Assembly (NCBI GenBank): GCA_017615955.1
Contig: JAFZZD010000342.1
Span: forward strand, 1 to 5,092
Origin: Victivallales bacterium
GTDB lineage: Bacteria; Verrucomicrobiota; Lentisphaeria; Oligosphaerales; Oligosphaeraceae
Direction: 5' to 3'
Length of the DNA stretch: 5,092 nucleotides
Below, piece after piece: positions 1 through 4,988 of this stretch. The position numbers were made by a program, and so were the translations under genes. The notes beneath the pieces are model-generated. The model had not been told where the DNA came from and searched no databases. It saw nothing but the letters and a program-made list of their open reading frames with translations. Positions within the stretch are counted from its first letter, which is position 1, and the number at the start of each line of letters is the position of its first letter.

Positions 1-1
1 G

Positions 2-67
2 TGGCCGCGCGTCAGGACGCGTGAATGCCATACGGCTGCCGCCGGGCATGGCTGTTCCGCGCGGCCA
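2..67. repeat. GC-rich palindromic cluster downstream of the leftward operon
   Basis: TGGCCGCGCG at 2-11 is perfectly complementary to CGCGCGGCCA at 58-67, a 10-bp inverted repeat enclosing 46 nt. Inside lie shorter hairpins: 8-12 with 17-21 (5 bp, loop CAGG), and 27-31 with 48-52 or, alternatively, 25-29 with 45-49. If the outer stem is limited to 2-7/62-67, the inner hairpins can coexist as a three-way junction. It lies 40 nt beyond the formyltransferase stop codon. No T-run follows on the minus strand, so it is not a textbook intrinsic terminator. It could be an RNA 3' end structure, an interspersed palindromic element, or part of something cut by the window edge. Pairings are read directly; function is unknown. 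Confidence 0.45.
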
Positions 68-75
68 GGGGACAC

Positions 76-108
76 CTCTGCGTTTTAAGATTTGTGCGTC
101 TCTGCGTT
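76..108. repeat. 9-bp direct repeat CTCTGCGTT, two copies
   Basis: CTCTGCGTT occurs at 76-84 and again at 100-108, with start points 24 bp apart. A partial related unit, GTGCGT, lies at 94-99. The second copy overlaps the stop codon of the minus-strand formyltransferase (complement of 107-109). The pattern resembles degenerate short-period intergenic repeats with a CTCTGCGT core that I recall from other bacteria. No function can be read from it. Confidence 0.4.
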
Positions 109-955
109 AGGAGAGGACGAGCCTGCCTGGCTTGCCGTCCAGGTACAGTTGCCTGCCATCGGCTGAGAAGCGGTTCTGTGCGAATGCGATGACTGTCTGG
201 GGCAGGACGATCCAGTCGCCGCCTTCCTTTAGGCGGTTTTGGTTGAAAGTGGAGACCTGCTCCATTTCATCGCCATATCCAGCCTTGGGGCGCTTTGCAG
301 GGCGTTTTGCCAGGCAGTCGATGAGAGCCTGCCTGTCCTTTCCCATGAAATCGATGGGCACTTTTGGCGAGAGGCCCAGGATGTGGCCTGAATCCATTTC
401 GCCGCCGCTGCCAGAATATGGCTCCACCAGGATGACGCTGCTGCGCATATAGTCAAGCCCCTCGACGATGGCCCTTTCCACGGGGATGGTGTGGAGTCCC
501 ACCAGCAGTCGCTGGCCGTTCTTCAGGTATGTCAGGTCGCCAGGATGCACGTTGAGGCATGGCAGTTCCTGGGTCAGGTTTGTCAATGGCACGAAGCCCG
601 CGAACACGCCGAAGTCCAGGTTCAGGGGGGCCAGTTTTTCTTTGAGAGAAGCCGTCCACATTTCCCGCAGTTCCTGTCCACGTGGTGTGGCGATGGAAAC
701 GCGTGTTTCGCCTCTGCTGAAGTAGAAGTCCCTGATGTCATGTTCGATGACTGGGATTGAGAACGTCTTGCCCAGTTCCCGTGCGCGGCTGGTTTCAGGC
801 GCATCGGTCACAAGAGCCGCCACATTAAGCACAGGCTTGTCCAGTTTCTGCAGAGTCTGCAGCAGTTTTTCCGCATTGCTGCCGCTGCCGCTGAGGAAGA
901 TGGCGGTGTTGGGAAGCCTGTTGGGATTGTAGTTGAAAAGGGGCGTTGGTGCCAT
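107..955 (-). CDS. PurN-like formyltransferase with extended C-terminus
   Basis: This 282-residue protein matches the N10-formyltetrahydrofolate-dependent formyltransferase fold of phosphoribosylglycinamide formyltransferase (PurN). The N-terminal glycine loop SGSGSN is at residues 22-27, followed by an ALVTDAPE strand and a VFAGFVPL strand. The catalytic Asn-x-His is in LNVHPGDL (N135, H137), and the catalytic Asp is in GEMDSGHIL (D188). The family triad is therefore intact. PurN is usually about 190-215 residues; this protein has an insertion around residues 76-105 and a C-terminal extension of roughly 80 residues containing a KRPAKRPK basic stretch. HPGDLTYL replaces the usual HPSLLP of PurN, so the acceptor may not be GAR. 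The ATG at 955 is chosen because AAGGAG lies 9 nt upstream; a TTG at 961 would be only 3 nt from it. It follows the transporter by 13 nt and is probably cotranscribed. The fold is secure; the substrate is not. Confidence 0.85.
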   Translation of the reverse strand: MAPTPLFNYNPNRLPNTAIFLSGSGSNAEKLLQTLQKLDKPVLNVAALVTDAPETSRARELGKTFSIPVIEHDIRDFYFSRGETRVSIATPRGQELREMWTASLKEKLAPLNLDFGVFAGFVPLTNLTQELPCLNVHPGDLTYLKNGQRLLVGLHTIPVERAIVEGLDYMRSSVILVEPYSGSGGEMDSGHILGLSPKVPIDFMGKDRQALIDCLAKRPAKRPKAGYGDEMEQVSTFNQNRLKEGGDWIVLPQTVIAFAQNRFSADGRQLYLDGKPGRLVLS

Positions 956-964
956 AAGCAATGT

Positions 965-970
965 CTCCTT
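965..970 (-). promoter_or_regulatory. Ribosome binding site of the formyltransferase, overlapping the upstream stop codon
   Basis: Read on the minus strand this is AAGGAG. Its first two bases are part of the TAA stop codon of the transporter gene (969-971). It sits 9 nt before the ATG at 955, which decides that start over the TTG at 961. The overlap suggests translational coupling of the two genes. Confidence 0.75.
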
Positions 971-2378
971 ATTTAGCTAGAAAAAGCCTCTTTGTCTTTT
1001 TATATGCGTGGTACAGGATGAATCCGCTGAGGAATGAGGTAAAAAGCCAGGACACGGGATAACAGGCTATGAGCCAGCTTAGGGACTGCTTCCACTGGAA
1101 CACGGTCATCACCCAGATGACGCGCAGCACACAGGAACCCAGCAGAGTGGATACCATGGCTATGGTGGAGTAGCCCAGTGCCCGCAGGGAGCCGCTCTCC
1201 ACGTCCATCACAGCGCAGATACCATAGTAGCACAGAATCATGTACAGGCGTTTCATTCCCCATTCTATGACTTCAGGATTCGAGTTGTAGAAGCCCAGGA
1301 TGGGCCTGCCGAAGCCTATCATGATCAGACCCAGGGTGGTGCCTAGCAGTAGTGCGCCACCAGCGCACAGGAATATGCTGCGCTTGATGCGCTTGATGTT
1401 GCGCCCGCCATAGTTCTGCCCCACGAATGCCTGGGACGTGTGGTAGTAGCTGGCTGAAACAGAGTAGGCAATGCCTTCCACATTGGACGCCGCCGCGCAG
1501 CCTGCCATGCACAGCGAGCCAAAGCTGTTCACCGAGGACTGTATCACCATGTTGGACAGCGAGAAGAAGCTGCTTTGGAATCCAGAAGGGATGCCGATGC
1601 GCAGCATTTCCAGGAATATGTTTTTGTGTATGCGCAGTTTCTTCAGGTGGAGGCGGGATGCGTCGTTTGCGTTCTTCAGCGCCAGCACGGTCAGCGAGGC
1701 GCATATCACCTGGGACACCGCAGTGGCCACGGCGACGCCCTCCACATCCCAGTGGAACACAATGACCAGCAACATGTTCAACAGCACATTTGCAATGCCG
1801 CCCATCATGAGGAAGTACATGGGGCGCTTTGTGTCCCCTGCGGCCCGCAGCACCGAACTGCCGAAAGTGTTCACCATCATAAATGGAAGTCCAAGGCCGT
1901 ACAGGTGCATATACCTGGCGGCCAGGTTGATCACGTCGTCAGGCGTCTGCATCAGTTTCAGCACGGGTCTGGCGATGATGAATGTTATCACAGTGCCCAG
2001 CAGCCCGCACAGAAAGCCCGTCAGTATTGCGGTATGTGTTGCGTTGGCCAGGGTTGTATTGTCTCTGGCGCCGTATGCCCTGGCTACGATTACATTGATG
2101 CCCGTGGACAGCCCCAGGTAGAATGTGATCATGATGTGGGAGAATGCGCCGCATGAACCCACGGCGGCCATGGCGCGGTGTGAGGCATAGCGCCCCACCA
2201 CGATGATATCCGCCGCATGGAATGTGAATTGCAGAAGGCAGGTGAGTATGAGCGGTATGACATACAGGATGATCTGCACGCCCAGTGGGCCGTTGCACAT
2301 GTCCATGCCATGCTTTTGGGGGACAGTGCCCTGGTGTTTCTGTCCCTCCAACTTATGATGAAAAATGCTGAATGCCAT
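969..2378 (-). CDS. MATE family efflux transporter
   Basis: This 469-residue, strongly hydrophobic protein fits the twelve-helix MATE (multidrug and toxic compound extrusion) family of the inner membrane, which exports cationic drugs or metabolites using a Na+ or H+ gradient. Family landmarks are visible: IIVVGRYAS near residues 58-66 after the first helix, SSVLRAAGDTKRPMYF at 174-189, QAFVGQNYGGRN at 316-327, and the C-half counterpart SGSLRALGYST at 395-405, which shows the internal two-fold repeat. The length is normal for the family. The start is uncertain: ATG at 2378 has no clear Shine-Dalgarno sequence and gives an unusual polar leader (residues 1-24), while Met25 or Met27 (from 2306 or 2300) would begin in the usual place just before helix 1. 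It is the first gene of a leftward pair with the formyltransferase, divergent from the CBM9-like gene. The transported substrate cannot be told from sequence. Confidence 0.93.
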   Translation of the reverse strand: MAFSIFHHKLEGQKHQGTVPQKHGMDMCNGPLGVQIILYVIPLILTCLLQFTFHAADIIVVGRYASHRAMAAVGSCGAFSHIMITFYLGLSTGINVIVARAYGARDNTTLANATHTAILTGFLCGLLGTVITFIIARPVLKLMQTPDDVINLAARYMHLYGLGLPFMMVNTFGSSVLRAAGDTKRPMYFLMMGGIANVLLNMLLVIVFHWDVEGVAVATAVSQVICASLTVLALKNANDASRLHLKKLRIHKNIFLEMLRIGIPSGFQSSFFSLSNMVIQSSVNSFGSLCMAGCAAASNVEGIAYSVSASYYHTSQAFVGQNYGGRNIKRIKRSIFLCAGGALLLGTTLGLIMIGFGRPILGFYNSNPEVIEWGMKRLYMILCYYGICAVMDVESGSLRALGYSTIAMVSTLLGSCVLRVIWVMTVFQWKQSLSWLIACYPVSWLFTSFLSGFILYHAYKKTKRLFLAK

Positions 2379-2421
2379 TCTATGTTCTATGCTTGGGTTA
2401 AATCAAGTGTAATATGTACCT

Positions 2422-2458
2422 TAAATGAGGAAAATAAACACATCAACTCATTTATTTT
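2422..2458. repeat. Two overlapping AT-rich inverted repeats (possible operator)
   Basis: TAAATGAG at 2422-2429 pairs perfectly with CTCATTTA at 2447-2454 (17-nt spacer). AAAATAAA at 2431-2438 pairs perfectly with TTTATTTT at 2451-2458 (12-nt spacer). Both use 2451-2454, so the two folds are mutually exclusive. Placed in the divergent promoter region, they are better candidates for a regulator site than for a terminator, since no plus-strand gene ends upstream. AT-rich DNA makes chance 8-bp matches fairly likely. Confidence 0.3.
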
Positions 2459-2537
2459 TGGGCAAAGAGGTGGTTTATTGTGCCAGTGGGGTTAAATTCC
2501 CCGCAATCGTTATGTTTTCTAGGCAACAACAATCAAC

Positions 2538-2545
2538 AAAGGAAG
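2538..2545 (+). promoter_or_regulatory. Ribosome binding site fixing the CBM9-like start
   Basis: AAAGGAAG lies just upstream of ATG 2551; its AAGGAA core is 6 nt away. This supports 2551 over the in-frame ATG at 2425, which would add 42 residues that do not look like the family. Confidence 0.65.
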
Positions 2546-2550
2546 AAAGA

Positions 2551-3204
2551 ATGCAATACATCGTTCGCAAGACAACGAAGGTTCCGCTTTTCAGGGAAAG
2601 TGACTTTGCCGCCGCAGACGTGGCAGAACTGACATTTGTGGCGCCGAAGAGCAGTGAGCATCATCCCAAAATCACATTGAGGCTACTGCATGACGACAGG
2701 AACATATACGGCCTGTACTCCGTGGAGGACCGCTACGTCCGCGCCGTCGCAACCAAATACCAGGATAGCGTCTGCCAGGATTCCTGCGTGGAATTCTTCT
2801 TCAAGCCCAATGTAGGGCCAGGCTACTTCAATCTGGAAATGAGCGCGGGCGGCACATATCTGCTCTATTATGTGGCGGACTGCACACGCACGGAGCACGG
2901 CTTCAAGGAATACTACAAGGTCTCGCCTGAATACGGCAACCTGATCACAGTCAAGACAACTCTGCCCCATGTCATTGACCCCGAAATCACCGAGCCAGTG
3001 AACTGGCAGGTAATGTTTACCATCCCCGTAGAGGCAATCGAGCCGTACTGCGGCAAAATTGAATCACTCAATGGCCAGGAGTGGACCGCCAACTTCTACA
3101 AGTGCGCGGACAAGACCAGCCACCCGCACTGGATCACCTGGGCGCCCCTCACCATCCTCAACTACCACCAGCCAGACCGCTTCCAGCCAATGATTCTGGA
3201 GTAA
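2551..3204 (+). CDS. CBM9-like (carbohydrate-binding family 9-like) domain protein
   Basis: The 217-residue product looks like one complete CBM9-like domain of the DOMON-type beta-sandwich superfamily. Recognisable pieces in order are LRLLHDDRNIYGLYSVED (about 43-60), QDSCVEFFFKP (76-86), YFNLEMSAGGTYLLYY (92-107), VNWQVMFTIPVEAI (150-163) and WTANFYKCADKTSHPHWITW (178-197). Related domains occur both in secreted xylanases and as stand-alone proteins. No signal peptide or membrane segment is visible, so this copy should be cytosolic. No catalytic residues can be assigned, and the ligand is unknown; sugar binding is suggested by the family only. It starts 172 bp from the divergent transporter and ends 105 bp before the flavin reductase-rubredoxin gene, with the 7-bp repeat array between. 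That gap leaves cotranscription with the downstream genes open. Confidence 0.8.
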   Translation: MQYIVRKTTKVPLFRESDFAAADVAELTFVAPKSSEHHPKITLRLLHDDRNIYGLYSVEDRYVRAVATKYQDSVCQDSCVEFFFKPNVGPGYFNLEMSAGGTYLLYYVADCTRTEHGFKEYYKVSPEYGNLITVKTTLPHVIDPEITEPVNWQVMFTIPVEAIEPYCGKIESLNGQEWTANFYKCADKTSHPHWITWAPLTILNYHQPDRFQPMILE

Positions 3205-3210
3205 GTTTTC

Positions 3211-3283
3211 AGTGGCCAGTGGACAGTGGACTGTGGACTGTGGACTGTGACCACTGACCACTGACCACTGTCCACTGTCCACT
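3211..3283. repeat. Ten-unit 7-bp tandem array with internal dyad symmetry
   Basis: From 3211 the sequence reads in strict 7-bp steps: AGTGGCC, AGTGGAC twice, TGTGGAC twice, TGTGACC, ACTGACC twice, ACTGTCC twice, then ACT. The left half carries GTGG in every unit and the right half carries the complementary CCAC, so the array is both a tandem repeat and an imperfect inverted repeat centred near 3247. The outer arms (3211-3229 with 3265-3283) pair with a single mismatch out of 19; towards the centre regular A-A and T-T mismatches appear. It starts 6 bp after the CBM9-like stop and ends 9 bp before the AAGGAG of the next gene. No T-run follows on either strand, so a classical terminator is unlikely. 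Confidence 0.9.
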
Positions 3284-3292
3284 TATAAAAAC

Positions 3293-3298
3293 AAGGAG
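3293..3298 (+). promoter_or_regulatory. Ribosome binding site of the flavin reductase-rubredoxin gene
   Basis: AAGGAG lies 11 nt before ATG 3310, a slightly long spacing. It follows directly on the 7-bp repeat array, so folding of the array in the mRNA would place a large stem 9 nt upstream of this site. Confidence 0.65.
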
Positions 3299-3309
3299 CA
3301 AAAAACAAC

Positions 3310-4125
3310 ATGGAAAAAATAGACAAGATTGCACTTACAAAGATCAGCTATGGCCTGTACGTGGTCACGATGTCGGATGGCGAGAAGGACAATGCCATGA
3401 TTTGCAACACGGTGATGCAGGTCTCCAACAACCTGTATGCAGTGTCCATCAACAAGGCGAACTTCTCCCATGACTTCATCCGCAAGACCGGCAAGATGAA
3501 CATCAACGTCCTGTCGGAGGATGCGCCATTCTCCCTGTTCCAGGACTTTGGCTTCCGTAGTGGCAGGGATGTGGACAAGCTGGCGGAGACCAACTTCCTC
3601 CGTTCCGCCAATGGACTGCCTGTCCTCACCAGATACTGCAACGCATTCATCTCATTGCAGGCGGAGGACTACATTGACATGGAGAGCCACGGCATGTTCA
3701 TCTGCCATGTGACCGAGGCAATGGAACTGGGAACAGGCGCGTCCATGACGTATTCCTACTACCATGCCAATGTGAAGCCGAAGCCAGGCGCCCAGAAGAC
3801 CAGTGCGAAGAAGGGCTATGTCTGCACGATATGCGGCTATGTGTATGAAGGCGACGAGCTGCCTGCGGACTTCATCTGCCCGCTGTGCAAGCATCCGGCA
3901 TCGGACTTTGTAAAACTGGAGCCATCTGCTGCGCCCGCTGCACCTGCCGCATCTGGTTCTGCGACCCAGAAGTACGTCTGCGACATCTGCAAGGCGGAAT
4001 ACGACCCAGCCAAGGGCGACCCCGAGCACGGTATTCCGGCAGGCACTCCATTTGAGCAGCTGCCAGAGGACTGGGTGTGCCCGATTTGCGGCGTAGGCAA
4101 GGAGAACTTCAAGCCCGCAAACTAA
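3310..4125 (+). CDS. hrb: Flavin reductase with two rubredoxin domains (Hrb, high-molecular-weight rubredoxin type)
   Basis: This 271-residue cytosolic protein joins an FMN-binding split-barrel flavin reductase domain (about 1-155, with [10 protein letters not shown] near 11-20 and [11 protein letters not shown] at 80-90) to two iron-binding rubredoxin modules. The first, residues 169-202, has Cys172, 175, 190 and 193, with only 14 residues between the pairs, as in the short rubrerythrin-type centre. A Pro/Ala-rich linker follows (about 204-219). The second, 221-268, has Cys224, 227, 257 and 260 with the standard 29-residue spacing and a classic [20 protein letters not shown] core. In Moorella thermoacetica, Hrb with one rubredoxin passes electrons from NADH to the flavodiiron protein FprA; a flavodiiron gene follows here, which supports the same role. 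The second rubredoxin is an addition to that form. The gene ends 2 nt before nudC, so the two are surely cotranscribed. Confidence 0.92.
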   Translation: MEKIDKIALTKISYGLYVVTMSDGEKDNAMICNTVMQVSNNLYAVSINKANFSHDFIRKTGKMNINVLSEDAPFSLFQDFGFRSGRDVDKLAETNFLRSANGLPVLTRYCNAFISLQAEDYIDMESHGMFICHVTEAMELGTGASMTYSYYHANVKPKPGAQKTSAKKGYVCTICGYVYEGDELPADFICPLCKHPASDFVKLEPSAAPAAPAASGSATQKYVCDICKAEYDPAKGDPEHGIPAGTPFEQLPEDWVCPICGVGKENFKPAN

Positions 4126-4127
4126 GG

Positions 4128-4928
4128 ATGTTCACTGTCAACCTGACAAACAGGGAGGAGCATCTTGCTTCCCTTCCCGATGACGACATAGTTGTCTTGT
4201 TTGACAGAAAATGCGTCTTTATGTGTGATGGAGGCGCACGTCTGCCAAGAGCGGCGGAACTGCGCACCTCCATCGGCGACGATGAGTTGCTTGCCTGGGG
4301 CGGCAATTTGAATGGGCATGACTGCTGGGGTATGCAGGCGGCTGCCGTGCCGCCTGGTCTAGTTGCCGTGGAATGCAGGAGCGTATTTGTAACGCAGGAG
4401 GCTGGCGTTGCCAGCGCTGTGAGCCGCTGCCGCGAATTGGCTGAATGGCGTGGCAGACATCGCTTCTGCGGGCGCTGCGGCAGCAGGCTGGACTTTTCCA
4501 GCAGCGACCTGGCCGCAAAATGCGACAAGTGCGGCGCACTCTTCTATCCCCAGATTGCGCCAGCAGTGATAGTCGCCATCCTGCGTGGAAACGAGCTGCT
4601 GCTGGCAAACAACAGGCGCTTCACGGACAAGACATACAGCCTCATTGCGGGCTTTGTGGAAGCGGGCGAATCTGTGGAGGAGGCAGTCCACAGGGAAATC
4701 TTCGAGGAAACAAGCCTTCGCGTAAAGAACCTGCGCTACCTGTACAGCCAGCCTTGGCCATTTCCCAACAGCCTTATGCTGGGTCTGACAGCGGAGTATG
4801 ACAGCGGCGAACCAGTACCCAATGACGGCGAACTGACTGACATACAGTGGTTTCCACTGGACAGACTCCCAAAAATACCCGCGCCAGGCAGCATAGCGCA
4901 CCGCATTATAAAAGAATTGGCAAAATAA
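4128..4928 (+). CDS. nudC: NADH pyrophosphatase / NAD-capped RNA hydrolase NudC
   Basis: The 266-residue product has the full NudC architecture: an N-terminal domain, a four-cysteine zinc ribbon (Cys114, 117, 132 and 135 in FCGRCG and CDKCG), then a Nudix domain. The Nudix box at residues 175-197 keeps its acid cluster (REIFEE, Glu190, 193 and 194) but has Ser in place of the usual last Gly. The NudC signature SQPWPFPNS is at 207-215 and separates this from other Nudix families. NudC cleaves NADH or NAD+ to NMN(H) and AMP, and also removes NAD caps from RNA 5' ends. ATG 4128 is preferred over an in-frame GTG at 4077 that would overlap hrb by 49 nt and add 17 unusual residues. The only strong AAGGAG (4099-4104) is 23 nt upstream, so translation probably depends on ribosomes finishing hrb at the TAA 2 nt before. 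It sits between hrb and a flavodiiron gene. Confidence 0.93.
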   Translation: MFTVNLTNREEHLASLPDDDIVVLFDRKCVFMCDGGARLPRAAELRTSIGDDELLAWGGNLNGHDCWGMQAAAVPPGLVAVECRSVFVTQEAGVASAVSRCRELAEWRGRHRFCGRCGSRLDFSSSDLAAKCDKCGALFYPQIAPAVIVAILRGNELLLANNRRFTDKTYSLIAGFVEAGESVEEAVHREIFEETSLRVKNLRYLYSQPWPFPNSLMLGLTAEYDSGEPVPNDGELTDIQWFPLDRLPKIPAPGSIAHRIIKELAK

Positions 4929-4947
4929 CACAACCAAATCAACTTGA

Positions 4948-4970
4948 GTGTGCGCCACTTTGGCGCGCAC
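4948..4970 (+). other. Intergenic hairpin between nudC and the flavodiiron gene
   Basis: GTGTGCGCCA at 4948-4957 pairs with TGGCGCGCAC at 4961-4970: ten base pairs including one G-U wobble, with a CTT loop. It starts 19 nt after the nudC stop and ends 6 nt before the AAGGAG of the next gene. The stem is GC-rich, but ATCGATAAGG follows rather than a T-run, so it is unlikely to be a simple intrinsic terminator. It may protect or process the mRNA and set different expression of the last gene relative to the first two. Confidence 0.6.
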
Positions 4971-4976
4971 ATCGAT

Positions 4977-4982
4977 AAGGAG
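4977..4982 (+). promoter_or_regulatory. Ribosome binding site of the flavodiiron gene
   Basis: AAGGAG is placed 6 nt before ATG 4989, an ideal spacing that fixes the start of the truncated last gene. Confidence 0.75.
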
Positions 4983-4988
4983 AAGAAG

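Larger units (their letters stand above)
2379..2550. promoter_or_regulatory. Divergent intergenic control region
   Basis: These 172 bp separate the start codons of the leftward transporter and the rightward CBM9-like gene, so promoters for both directions should lie here. The middle (about 2420-2460) is much more AT-rich than the genes. I could not find a convincing -35/-10 pair with correct spacing in either direction, so no promoter is placed. The inverted repeats at 2422-2458 are the only clear structure. Confidence 0.5.

Noticed and set aside
1471..2121. Plus-strand frame of 216 codons opposite the transporter
   Set aside because: It is a mirror frame of the MATE gene with no recognisable domain or ribosome binding site.
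2453..2460. TATTTTTG as a Bacteroidota-type TAnnTTTG promoter element
   Set aside because: No TTTG element lies at the needed distance upstream, and the strong AAGGAG sites argue against that phylum.
2425..2550. N-terminal extension of the CBM9-like protein from ATG 2425
   Set aside because: The extra 42 residues do not look like the family and cover AT-rich intergenic DNA; AAAGGAAG points to ATG 2551.
3064..3282. Minus-strand reading frame rich in a repeated Gly-Gln-Trp-Ser-Val pattern
   Set aside because: Its N-terminal part is only the 7-bp repeat array read in frame, and the rest is antisense to the well-supported CBM9-like gene.
3211..3283. CRISPR-like array
   Set aside because: Units are 7 bp and contiguous with no spacers, and no cas genes are present.
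3211..3283. Intrinsic terminator for the CBM9-like gene
   Set aside because: The fold is long and imperfect, and no T-run follows on the plus strand (TTATAAAAAC), nor on the minus strand.
3284..3290. TTATAAA as a -10 element for hrb
   Set aside because: Transcription would begin inside or after the AAGGAG at 3293-3298, leaving no usable leader, and no -35 is seen at proper spacing.
4077..4127. GTG start for nudC inside hrb
   Set aside because: It would add 17 basic residues absent from the NudC pattern and read out of frame through the conserved rubredoxin Cys-Pro-x-Cys codons; ATG 4128 fits the family.
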